Positions 1 to 6,969 of a stretch of DNA of 8,656 nt are shown one piece after another (the stretch's first letter is position 1; each line of letters starts with the position of its first letter). Under the pieces are notes generated by a model. It worked only from the letters and a program-made list of their open reading frames with translations, did no database searches and was not told the DNA's origin. The stretch is taken from assembly GCA_025451425.1 (NCBI GenBank), contig JANWKK010000203.1, positions 1-8,656 on the forward strand. The letters are read 5' to 3'. The DNA comes from Gemmatimonadaceae bacterium (GTDB taxonomy: Bacteria; Gemmatimonadota; Gemmatimonadetes; Gemmatimonadales; Gemmatimonadaceae). Made by a program: the position numbers and the translations under genes.

Positions 1-1227
1 CTCGGGCTCAAGCTGAATCCGCCGAGTCGGATTCAGAATACCAGCTGGATCACGCCGATGAAGTACGACGGCATCTGGTGGGGAATGCACCTCAACATCT
101 ACACCTGGAGTCAGGGTCCGAAGCACGGTGCGACGACGGCGAACGCCGAACGGTACATCGATTTTGCGGCCGCGAATGGACTGAAGGGCACCCTCGTCGA
201 AGGCTGGAACGTTGGCTGGGACGGCGACTGGATAGCAAATGGCGACAAGTTCTCGTTTACTAAATCATACCCCGACTATGACCTGCCCGCCGTGGCCGCT
301 TATGCAAAGTCGAAAGGGGTGGGCCTGATCGTGCATAACGAGACTGCCATGGGCATCGAGAACTACGAGCGACAGCTCGATAGCGCCTTCTCGCTCTATC
401 AACGCCTTGGTATTCACTCGATCAAGACCGGCTACGTCCATGACAAGACGCCCGAGGGCCATTTCCACACCGGCCAGTACATGGTGCGGCATTATCGCAA
501 GGTCGTCGAGACAGCCGCGAAATACGGGATCGCGGTGGACGTGCACGAGCCTATTCACGACACCGGCGAACGCCGGACGTGGCCGAACATGCTGAGTCGC
601 GAAGGCGCACGCGGTCAGGAGTACAACGCCTGGGGCGGCGAGGGCGGGAATCCGCCGGAGCACGAGAGCATCCTCTTCTTCACGCGGATGCTGTCCGGTC
701 CCATGGACTTCACGCCCGGTATCTTTGACGTGCTCATCAAACGCCCGACCGGCAAGCCGCACACACCTGAGGAGGCACGTCCCCGGACGACGCTCGCGAA
801 GCAACTCGCCCTGTACGTCGTGCTGTACTCACCCGTGCAGATGGCGGCCGATCTGCCAGAGAATTATCAGGGCCAGCCAGCGTTCAAGTTCATTCGCGAT
901 GTCGCCGTCGACTGGGACACGACGCGCGTGCTCGCCGGCCGAATCGGTGACTACGTAGCGGTCGCACGCAAAACACGTGACAAGGACGAGTGGTTCGTCG
1001 GCGCGATCACCGACGAAGTTTCCCGGACACTCGAGGTTTCGTTATCCTTTTTGCCTAACGGGCATCGCTACGACGCCGAAGTCTACGCGGACGGACCGAC
1101 GGCGAACTGGCGCGACAACCCAGAGTCGATCGTGATTTCGTCGCAACCGGTGACGTCGGCGACGCGACTGCATCTTCGCCTCGCGCCTGGCGGCGGCCAG
1201 GCGATTCGCATCCGGCCCGCTCAGTGA
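1..1227 (+). CDS. Glycoside hydrolase family 97 alpha-glucosidase (SusB-like), 5' partial
   Basis: The reading frame is open from base 1, so the gene starts upstream; the ATG at 58 lies inside the conserved NTSWITPMKYDGIWWGMH stretch and is not the start. About 408 C-terminal residues are visible; SusB-type enzymes are about 700 or more, so the N-terminal beta-sandwich and the barrel entry are missing. Counting from Met58, three glutamates fall at 95 (HNET), 164 (VHEP) and 188 (ARGQE). Their spacing (69 and 24) equals that of Glu439, Glu508 and Glu532 in Bacteroides SusB, and Glu182 matches the calcium ligand Glu526. This is the signature of the inverting branch, which hydrolyses alpha-glucosidic bonds. 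The barrel is followed by the usual C-terminal beta domain (DVAVDWDTTRVL, then GDYVAVARK). The signal peptide would be outside the window; a periplasmic location is inferred from the family. The stop codon overlaps the ribosome binding site of the next GH13 gene, which indicates an operon. Confidence 0.95.
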   Translation, partial: LGLKLNPPSRIQNTSWITPMKYDGIWWGMHLNIYTWSQGPKHGATTANAERYIDFAAANGLKGTLVEGWNVGWDGDWIANGDKFSFTKSYPDYDLPAVAAYAKSKGVGLIVHNETAMGIENYERQLDSAFSLYQRLGIHSIKTGYVHDKTPEGHFHTGQYMVRHYRKVVETAAKYGIAVDVHEPIHDTGERRTWPNMLSREGARGQEYNAWGGEGGNPPEHESILFFTRMLSGPMDFTPGIFDVLIKRPTGKPHTPEEARPRTTLAKQLALYVVLYSPVQMAADLPENYQGQPAFKFIRDVAVDWDTTRVLAGRIGDYVAVARKTRDKDEWFVGAITDEVSRTLEVSLSFLPNGHRYDAEVYADGPTANWRDNPESIVISSQPVTSATRLHLRLAPGGGQAIRIRPAQ

Positions 1228-1230
1228 GGT
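1225..1230 (+). promoter_or_regulatory. Ribosome binding site deciding the ATG 1236 start
   Basis: TGAGGT sits 5 to 6 bases before the ATG at 1236 and includes the TGA stop of the GH97 gene. This favours ATG 1236 over the GTG at 1224, which has no comparable site at a useful distance. The overlap with the upstream stop suggests translational coupling of the two glycosidases. Confidence 0.6.
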
Positions 1231-1235
1231 ACGCT

Positions 1236-2609
1236 ATGAGAGTTCAACGCTGGCTATCGCTCGGCGCCATTATGCTCGGTGCCGGGTGCCGATCCGCGCC
1301 GAGTACCACTGCCGCGCCGAGGCTGACCTCGTCCGACTGGAGCCGCAGCGCGGTGATCTACGAGATCAACGTCCGTCAGTATACGCCCGAAGGAACCTTC
1401 GCCTCGCTGGATCGCCATCTCGCGCACTTCGACAGCCTCGGCGTCGACATTCTCTGGATCATGCCCGTGCAGCCGATCGGCAAGTTGAATCGCAAGGGCA
1501 CGCTCGGAAGCTATTACTCCATCTCCGACTACAAAGCGTTCAATCCGGAGTATGGGTCCGCCGAAGAGTTCAAGAAACTCGTAACGCACATGCACCAACA
1601 CGGCAAGAAGGTCGTGCTCGATTGGGTCGCGAACCATACGTCCTTCGATCACGTCTGGGTCAGGGAGCACCCGGATTGGTACGTCCACCGCGCGGACGGT
1701 ACGATCATCAACGCGCGCGACAACGAGGGCCATGACACCGATTGGACGGATGTCGCCGCGCTGGATTACCACAAGCCGGCCATGCGTCGGGCGATGATCG
1801 CCGACATGCGCTGGTGGCTGGAGAACATGGGCGTCGACGGCTTTCGCTGCGACGTCGCCGGCGGCGTTCCAATGGACTTCTGGCGTGAGGCGCGTCGCGA
1901 GCTCACGGCCGTGAAGCCGGACCTCTTCATGCTTGCCGAGGCCGAAGGGCCGCAGTTCTATCCGGCCTTCGACGCAACATACGGTTGGGAGCTTCATCAT
2001 TTGCTCAACGAGATCGCGCAGAACAAACGATCCACGTCGGAGCTCGATAGCTACTTCGCACGTCAGCGGCGTTCGTACCCGCCGACCGCGTATCGCATGT
2101 ACTTCACCAGCAATCATGACGAGAACAGCTGGAACGGCACCGAATTCGAACGGATGGGTGAGAACCACTTGCCCGCGTTCATCATCGCCGCGACGGCACA
2201 GTTAGGCATGCCCTTGATCTACACCGGCCAGGAAGTGAGTCTGCGCAAGCGGTTGCGCTTTTTCGAGAAGGACACGGTGGACTGGACTGGCACGTCGCTG
2301 ATGGGGTTCTACCGTTCCGTCGTCGATCTCAGGCACGCGAACTCCGCGCTCTGGAACGGCGCCGACGGGGGCGAGCAGACGAAGCTCGAGACTGACGCCG
2401 GCAATCGCGTGTACGCCTACTCGCGAACCAAGGGCGAGAATACCGTGATCGTGGCGGTCAACTTCGGGGACAGTGCCGTGCGCGCGCAGTACACGGGCCT
2501 TAGGCATTCCGGTCAGTTCACGGATTGGTTCAGCAGGTCCACGATGATGCTCGGCTCGTTAGGTACGATCGAGATGCCGGCGCACGGGTATCGCGTGCTG
2601 GTGCGCTGA
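1236..2609 (+). CDS. GH13 alpha-amylase family lipoprotein
   Basis: The product is 457 residues from ATG 1236. The N-terminus MRVQRWLSLGAIMLGAGC has basic residues, a hydrophobic core and a lipobox-like LGAGC, so a lipoprotein anchored at Cys18 is likely, although Gly at -3 is not the commonest residue. The (beta/alpha)8 barrel carries the four GH13 regions: DWVANH (Asp129 to His134), GFRCD with nucleophile Asp206, LAEAEG with acid/base Glu235, and SNHD with Asp295 as transition-state stabiliser. Domain B is short. The last 70 to 80 residues (VIVAVNFGDSAV onward) look like the C-terminal beta domain. All catalytic residues are present, so an active endo- or exo-acting alpha-glucan hydrolase at the cell envelope is expected. 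The subfamily and exact bond preference cannot be fixed by eye; the RKGTLGSYYSI stretch resembles Bacteroidetes-type amylases. It is co-transcribed with the GH97 gene 8 bp upstream and ends 3 bp from the convergent GH13 gene. Confidence 0.93.
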   Translation: MRVQRWLSLGAIMLGAGCRSAPSTTAAPRLTSSDWSRSAVIYEINVRQYTPEGTFASLDRHLAHFDSLGVDILWIMPVQPIGKLNRKGTLGSYYSISDYKAFNPEYGSAEEFKKLVTHMHQHGKKVVLDWVANHTSFDHVWVREHPDWYVHRADGTIINARDNEGHDTDWTDVAALDYHKPAMRRAMIADMRWWLENMGVDGFRCDVAGGVPMDFWREARRELTAVKPDLFMLAEAEGPQFYPAFDATYGWELHHLLNEIAQNKRSTSELDSYFARQRRSYPPTAYRMYFTSNHDENSWNGTEFERMGENHLPAFIIAATAQLGMPLIYTGQEVSLRKRLRFFEKDTVDWTGTSLMGFYRSVVDLRHANSALWNGADGGEQTKLETDAGNRVYAYSRTKGENTVIVAVNFGDSAVRAQYTGLRHSGQFTDWFSRSTMMLGSLGTIEMPAHGYRVLVR

Positions 2610-2612
2610 CAA

Positions 2613-4220
2613 TTAGCGATATAGTTCCAGCACGTACCCCTCGAACGGCGCCAGCTCCCGCAACGGTTCGTAGTCACTGAGCCGTCCATCCCGTCCAATC
2701 TCCACCGGCGCAACGATCGCCCGACTCAACAGGTCGCGCACGCGCCACGTACCCGCGGGCAGCGCCCCGCCATCGCCGCTGAGGTCTATTCCGCGTATTG
2801 GCCCACTCGTTAGGTTTGCGACGACGATCACGACGCGATCACCCGCCCGTCGCGCATAGGCCGCCACGCCTTCGTCGCTCGCTCGCAGGGGGATGAGCGT
2901 CCCATTGGCGAGCGTCTGGTTTGCCGCGCGGAGATGAATCAGCCGGCGGTTCATGGCGAGCACCGATCCCGTATCGCTCTCTTCTGCTTCCACCGTCGTC
3001 GTCAACGAGTCGTCCTGGAGCGGTTCCCACGGCTTGCCGGCCGTGAACCCGTCCGCGTGGCCGCCGCGCCATTGCATCGGGGTGCGGATCCGCTCGTCAG
3101 GCTTCGTGCCTTCCATCCCGATCTCCTCGCCGTAGTACACGAACGGTACGCCAGGCATCGTCAGCAACAACAAAGACGCCAACCGTGCCTTCCGAATCTC
3201 ACCGCCGAGCTGCGTGCGCGTCCGCGGCTGATCATGATTCCGAAGAAACGGCGACCAGCGATCGTTCGGCAATGCGGCCTGCAACCGCAGCGCTGGCGCG
3301 AGCAGCCCCCGCGCCGACTCCGTTCGAACCGCGGCGATGATGCTGTCGGCAACCTCGAATGCAAAGTACGAATCGAGTTGATCGGGGTAGTACGTGAGCA
3401 TCGTGCCGATGCTGTCGTACACTTCGCCGACGGTGAACGCGTCCGGTCGCAGCTGGTGCACGTAGTCGGCGTACTCGTGAAGCAGCGCGTGCGTACCCGG
3501 ACTGCCCGCGAGCTTGCCGTGATCCTCCATCAGAAATGGCACAGCGTCCAGACGAAATCCGTCGACACGCATTTCCTCGAGCCAGAACCGCGCGATTTTC
3601 TTCGCCTCGGCGCGCACCGCTGGCGTCTCGTAATTGAGGTCGGGCATTCCGCTCCAGAACACCGCGTAGTAGTACTCGTCGCGCACCGGCGACTTGTACC
3701 ACACCTCCTGTCCCCACGGCCCCTTCTCGTCTCGCTTCGTCGGCGACCAGCGATACCACGCCCGGTACGGCGATGCCGTGTCGCGCATTGACGCCTGGAA
3801 CCACGGATGCTCGTTCGACGTGTGGTTCAACACCATGTCGATCAACACTTTTATGCCGCGCTTGTGTGCTTCCGTGATCAGTCGCTTGAAATCGTCGTTC
3901 GTGCCGTACGCGCGGGCGACCTTGTAATAGTCCGTGGCGTCGTAGCCGTGGTAGCTCGGCGATTCCATGATCGGCATCAGCCAGATGCAACGCGCGCCGA
4001 GGCTATGCTGACTGCGTTCGTTTCCGTCGTTGATGTAGTCGAGCTTCGCGATGAGTCCCCTGAGATCACCGACGCCGTCACCATCGGAATCGTAGAAGGA
4101 GCGGACGAAGACCTCGTAGCACGTTGCCCCATGCACCCACTGAGGTGCGTGCTGGGCGTGAGCGGCGCCGACGCCCAGTGCGAGCGCTGCGCTGACGATG
4201 CCGACGGTGCGTTTATTCAT
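2613..4220 (-). CDS. Secreted GH13 alpha-amylase/alpha-glucosidase, MPDLN type (GH13_36-like)
   Basis: The protein has 535 residues. A Sec signal peptide (MNKRTVGIVSAALALGVGAAHA, cut before Gln23) predicts export to the periplasm or beyond. The loop DSDGDGVGD (44-52) is the calcium-binding loop seen in many GH13 enzymes. HGYDATDYY (91-99) is followed by region I DMVLNH (128-133), region V MPDLN (192-196), region II GFRLD with nucleophile Asp225, region III VGEVYD with acid/base Glu266, and region IV LRNHD with Asp330. MPDLN is the published mark of the group lying between oligo-1,6-glucosidases (QPDLN) and neopullulanases (MPKLN), now GH13_36, so mixed alpha-1,4/alpha-1,6 activity on maltooligosaccharides is plausible. 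The chain ends in a normal beta domain (VVIVVANLTSGPI). The start ATG (4218-4220) gives a clean signal peptide but has no evident Shine-Dalgarno. The gene is divergent from the sugar transporter and convergent with the other GH13 gene, so it has its own promoter. Confidence 0.94.
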   Translation of the reverse strand: MNKRTVGIVSAALALGVGAAHAQHAPQWVHGATCYEVFVRSFYDSDGDGVGDLRGLIAKLDYINDGNERSQHSLGARCIWLMPIMESPSYHGYDATDYYKVARAYGTNDDFKRLITEAHKRGIKVLIDMVLNHTSNEHPWFQASMRDTASPYRAWYRWSPTKRDEKGPWGQEVWYKSPVRDEYYYAVFWSGMPDLNYETPAVRAEAKKIARFWLEEMRVDGFRLDAVPFLMEDHGKLAGSPGTHALLHEYADYVHQLRPDAFTVGEVYDSIGTMLTYYPDQLDSYFAFEVADSIIAAVRTESARGLLAPALRLQAALPNDRWSPFLRNHDQPRTRTQLGGEIRKARLASLLLLTMPGVPFVYYGEEIGMEGTKPDERIRTPMQWRGGHADGFTAGKPWEPLQDDSLTTTVEAEESDTGSVLAMNRRLIHLRAANQTLANGTLIPLRASDEGVAAYARRAGDRVVIVVANLTSGPIRGIDLSGDGGALPAGTWRVRDLLSRAIVAPVEIGRDGRLSDYEPLRELAPFEGYVLELYR

Positions 4221-4336
4221 TGGCTGGCAAGGCTACCACCGATGTCGGCGATGACGCAACCATCGCTCTGTTCAGCCGCGTGTCGGGCGCACATCTTCAC
4301 GGACCCGTCCAGCCGCCACCCTTCTTGCCCGCTCAC
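4221..4336. promoter_or_regulatory. Divergent intergenic region between GH13 and transporter genes
   Basis: These 116 bases must hold the promoters of the minus-strand GH13 gene and, if ATG 4337 is the start, of the transporter. An inverted repeat GCGATG-N7-CATCGC (4248-4266) is the only symmetric element I see and could be a regulator site. I do not see a convincing -10/-35 pair on either strand, nor a clear Shine-Dalgarno before ATG 4337. The role is inferred from gene orientation. Confidence 0.4.
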
Positions 4337-5761
4337 ATGACCGCGACGCCGAGACCACGTCTGAACCCCGCCGAGATGCTCAACATGAGCTTCGGCTTCC
4401 TGGGCATTCAGTTCGGTTGGGGATTGCAGCTCGCCAACATGTCGGCGGTGTACGAACGGCTTGGCGCCAGCCCCGATCGCGTCCCGATACTCTGGCTCGC
4501 GGCACCCCTCACTGGACTCCTCGTGCAGCCCATCATCGGCGCGCTGAGCGATCGAACGTGGGGCCCGTTAGGCCGCCGTCGCCCATATTTCCTCACGGGC
4601 GCCATCCTCGCGTCGATCGCGCTGTTCGTCATGCCGACGTCGACCACTCTGCTCATGGCCGCGAGCCTGCTCTGGGTCCTCGACGCGTCCATCAACATCT
4701 CGATGGAGCCCTTCCGCGCCTTCGTTGCCGACAAGCTTCCCGTCTCGCAACGGACGCAGGGATTCGTCATGCAGTCGCTGATGATCGGCATCGGCGCAAG
4801 CTTCGCCAACGCGCTGCCGTGGGTATTTGCTAAGTTCGGCGTCACGGGCAGTACGGCGAGCGGAATTCCGCTTTCGGTGCGGTATTCGTTCCAGGTTGGC
4901 GCGGTGGTGTTCTTGCTTGCGGTGCTGTGGACCGTGTTTACTACGAGCGAATATCCACCGGACGACATGGCGGCCTTTGAGCGCCATCGCCACGAGCATC
5001 GCGGACTCGGCCCGCTGCTGAGTGAAATCGGCGAGTCGCTGCGTGCGATGCCGGCAACGATGCGCCAGCTTGCCCTGGTGCAGTTCATCACGTGGCTCGG
5101 ACTCTTTTGCATGTGGCTCTTCTTCGTCCCCGCCGTCGCGCGACACGTGTTCGGGGCAACGGATCCGCAGTCGGCGTTGTACACGCGAGGAATCGAGGCT
5201 GGCGGCTTCACCTTCGCCTTTTACAGCCTCACGTGTGCGTTCGTTGCTTTGGGACTTCCCATCTTGGCGAACGCCACGAGTCGAAAGACCGTGCACGCAT
5301 TGTCACTCGTCTGCGGTGGAGTCGGCCTTGTGTCGCTGTACGCGATTCACAATCCCAACCTTCTGCCGTTGACGATGATCGGCGTCGGCATCGCCTGGGC
5401 GTCGATACTCTCCATGCCGTATGCGATTCTGTCTACTGCGCTGCCGCCGGAGCGAATGGGTGTGTACATGGGAATTTTTAACTTCTTCATCGTACTCCCA
5501 GAGATCACGGCATCGCTCTCCTTTGGTCCAATCTCGCGAGCGCTTTTCGGCGCCGGAAATCCGAACATACCGCTCTACTTCGTGATGATCGGAGGTGGTT
5601 GCCTCTTTGTCGCCGCGGCGCTCGTCTCTATCGTTGAAGACCGTGTGACACGCGAAGTGCCGGAGTCCGCGGTCCTCCGGGCCGACCAGATCGAGCCGCT
5701 GCTCGTGCCGGAGTCCGCGCAACCCGTTCCGAGCAGCGGTATGCCCAGGCAGAAGCGCTGA
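4337..5761 (+). CDS. MFS sugar transporter, SLC45/GPH-like (probable di- or oligosaccharide:H+ symporter)
   Basis: From ATG 4337 the protein has 474 residues and 12 hydrophobic helices in a 6+6 layout, with a central loop of about 60 residues rich in charged residues (after TTSEYPPDD). The loop between helices 2 and 3 carries GALSDRTWGPLGRRRP (residues 68-83), the MFS signature in the form typical of SLC45 and the glycoside-cation symporter branch, whose characterised members move sucrose or maltose. Helix 1 has the LGIQFGWGLQLANMS stretch common to bacterial relatives found next to amylase genes. The cytoplasmic-membrane location follows from the helices; the substrate (maltose or a related alpha-glucoside) is inferred from the GH97 and GH13 neighbours. 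The frame extends upstream to a TTG at 4220, but that 39-residue extension is polar, touches the start codon of the opposite gene and precedes helix 1, so it is probably untranslated. The hydrolase gene follows after 19 bp. Confidence 0.88.
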   Translation: MTATPRPRLNPAEMLNMSFGFLGIQFGWGLQLANMSAVYERLGASPDRVPILWLAAPLTGLLVQPIIGALSDRTWGPLGRRRPYFLTGAILASIALFVMPTSTTLLMAASLLWVLDASINISMEPFRAFVADKLPVSQRTQGFVMQSLMIGIGASFANALPWVFAKFGVTGSTASGIPLSVRYSFQVGAVVFLLAVLWTVFTTSEYPPDDMAAFERHRHEHRGLGPLLSEIGESLRAMPATMRQLALVQFITWLGLFCMWLFFVPAVARHVFGATDPQSALYTRGIEAGGFTFAFYSLTCAFVALGLPILANATSRKTVHALSLVCGGVGLVSLYAIHNPNLLPLTMIGVGIAWASILSMPYAILSTALPPERMGVYMGIFNFFIVLPEITASLSFGPISRALFGAGNPNIPLYFVMIGGGCLFVAAALVSIVEDRVTREVPESAVLRADQIEPLLVPESAQPVPSSGMPRQKR

Positions 5762-5770
5762 TCCTCAGTC

Positions 5771-5777
5771 GGGAGAG
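5771..5777 (+). promoter_or_regulatory. Ribosome binding site of the alpha/beta hydrolase
   Basis: GGGAGAG lies just before ATG 5781, with GGAG ending 5 bases from the start. It lies within the 19-bp gap after the transporter stop codon, which supports ATG 5781 and read-through transcription from the transporter gene. Confidence 0.55.
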
Positions 5778-5780
5778 CCA

Positions 5781-6863
5781 ATGTTTCGTCTGATTAGCTG
5801 CGCGCTTGTCGCAAGCGTCATCGTCTCGGCTCCATCGTTCGCTGCGCCCGTCACGCCGTGTCTGGTCGCGGGCTCCGCGTGCACCGAGTGGATCGTCCTC
5901 GGCGGTGGTCCGAGCCGATCGCTCGTCTATCGCACGTACGCACTCGACAAGCGCAATGACGCGATCACGCGCGTTCTCGTGAGCATCCACGGCGCCGCTC
6001 GCGACGCCGACAACTACTTCCGGTCAACGCTTGCCGCGGGCTTTCTCGCCGACGCATTCGAGAACACACTCATCATCGTTCCGCGCCTCGCGTCGAATGA
6101 CGGCGCGGGATGTCGCGATGTCCTCGCACCTAACGAGATCAGCTGGAATTGCAACAGCTGGCGTTCCGGTGGTCCGGCCAACAGCAATCCTGGAGTCACC
6201 TCGTTCGATCTCCTCGACGAGATCCTGCACAAGGTCGCGCGCAAGGATCTCTTCCCGAATCTCAAGGCTATCGTCGTGGTCGGGCATTCCGCCGGCGGTC
6301 AGGTCGTCAATCGGTATGAGATGGCCAATCAGATCCACGACAAGCTCGGCGTCCCGGTGACGTACGTCGTCGCGAATCCGTCGAGCTACGCCTACCCCGA
6401 CAGCGTGCGTCCAACCGATGCCGCATACGCGATCACGTCCAATCCGCCCGGCTACATCCCCGAGGTCGCACCGAACGAGTCGCTGTTCCGAGCATTTCGT
6501 GATGCGCGCAACTGCACGACCTATGACCAGTGGCCGTATGGCTTGCGCAATCACACCGGCTATTCGGCGAAGCAGACCGACGCCCAGCTCCGTCAGCAGC
6601 TTGCCTCTCGCTCGACGACGTATCTCCTCGGCCAGCTCGACATTCTGCCGCTCGCGGGCTTCGACGGCTCGTGCGCCGCGATGGCCCAAGGCCCCACGCG
6701 ACTCGCCCGCGGCGAAGCGTTCGCGCGATTAGTAAACGAGAAACTCGGCGCTCACCACGTTGTCGCTGTCGTCCCACTCTGCGGCCACAATGCGCGCTGC
6801 ATGTACACGTCGGACGTCGCGCTACCCCTGCTCTTTCCAAAGACGGAGATCGCGCAGCCCTGA
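5781..6863 (+). CDS. Secreted alpha/beta hydrolase with GHSAGG nucleophile elbow, substrate unknown
   Basis: The protein has 360 residues. The N-terminus MFRLISCALVASVIVSAPSFA is a Sec signal peptide with cleavage after Ala21. The alpha/beta hydrolase fold is shown by a strand and oxyanion motif VLVSIHGAARDADNYF (65-80), the nucleophile elbow GHSAGG with Ser170, a likely acid Asp287 (LLGQLDILP) and a likely base His336 (PLCGHNARC). The mature chain has eight cysteines (27, 34, 111, 124, 245, 298, 334, 340), an even number that fits disulfide bonding outside the cytoplasm. The two flanking His336 could brace the active site. This resembles uncharacterised secreted hydrolases distantly related to PHB depolymerase or feruloyl/acetyl esterase types; I cannot name the substrate. 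Its position 19 bp after the sugar transporter suggests the same transcript and possibly removal of acyl groups from glycans, which is inference. An inverted repeat follows 9 bp after the stop. Confidence 0.85.
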   Translation: MFRLISCALVASVIVSAPSFAAPVTPCLVAGSACTEWIVLGGGPSRSLVYRTYALDKRNDAITRVLVSIHGAARDADNYFRSTLAAGFLADAFENTLIIVPRLASNDGAGCRDVLAPNEISWNCNSWRSGGPANSNPGVTSFDLLDEILHKVARKDLFPNLKAIVVVGHSAGGQVVNRYEMANQIHDKLGVPVTYVVANPSSYAYPDSVRPTDAAYAITSNPPGYIPEVAPNESLFRAFRDARNCTTYDQWPYGLRNHTGYSAKQTDAQLRQQLASRSTTYLLGQLDILPLAGFDGSCAAMAQGPTRLARGEAFARLVNEKLGAHHVVAVVPLCGHNARCMYTSDVALPLLFPKTEIAQP

Positions 6864-6872
6864 CCCTGTCCC

Positions 6873-6966
6873 TGTCATCCTGAGCGCAGCGAAGGATCTG
6901 CTGTCCCTGCTCGGATGCACACTCGCAACAAGGGAGAATAGGTCCTTCGCTTCGCTCAGGATGACA
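6873..6966. repeat. Dispersed inverted-repeat element (REP/MITE-like), between convergent genes
   Basis: Two 27-bp arms, 6873-6899 and 6940-6966, are inverted copies with 25 of 27 matches around a 40-base centre. The outer end reads TGTCATCCTGAG and the inner part AGCGAAGGA. In RNA one of the two differences becomes a G-U pair. Inside the loop TCCCT (6904-6908) can pair with AGGGA (6931-6935), extending the structure. I recognise this core as a sequence scattered through many GC-rich soil-bacterial genomes, including Gemmatimonadota and Acidobacteriota; this is from memory and was not searched here. It encodes nothing. It starts 9 bp after one stop codon and ends 3 bp before the other gene's stop. 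Confidence 0.85.
6873..6966. terminator. Possible bidirectional terminator formed by the inverted repeat
   Basis: The only intergenic sequence between the convergent hydrolase (+) and MarR-GNAT (-) genes is this long hairpin. It could stop transcription from both sides. No T-run follows either arm, so it is not a classical intrinsic terminator, and the role rests on position and fold only. Confidence 0.35.
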
Positions 6967-6969
6967 AGC

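Noticed and set aside
1224..1235. GTG 1224 as start of the GH13 lipoprotein
   Set aside because: It gives a four-base overlap with the GH97 stop, but TGAGGT is placed correctly only for ATG 1236.
1254..2168. Long minus-strand open frame (304 codons) opposite the GH13 lipoprotein gene
   Set aside because: The plus strand carries all four GH13 regions in order; the opposite frame shows no domain and is a by-product of high GC.
2934..3791. Plus-strand open frame (285 codons) opposite the MPDLN-type GH13 gene
   Set aside because: Arginine- and histidine-rich translation with no recognisable motif; the minus strand is a complete, well-conserved enzyme.
4220..4336. TTG start giving the transporter a 39-residue N-terminal extension
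   Set aside because: The extension is polar, begins on the start-codon base of the divergent gene, and has no ribosome binding site; ATG 4337 fits the family better, although it also lacks a strong site.
4408..5296. Two minus-strand open frames of more than 240 codons inside the transporter gene
   Set aside because: They are antisense to a clear 12-helix MFS protein and lack any motif or translation signal.
5781..5843. Lipoprotein signal in the hydrolase (Cys7)
   Set aside because: Cys7 lies at the start of the hydrophobic core, not after it; a Sec cleavage site after Ala21 is present instead.
6024..6689. Minus-strand open frame (221 codons) inside the hydrolase gene
   Set aside because: Arginine-rich shadow of a plus-strand gene with signal peptide and catalytic triad.
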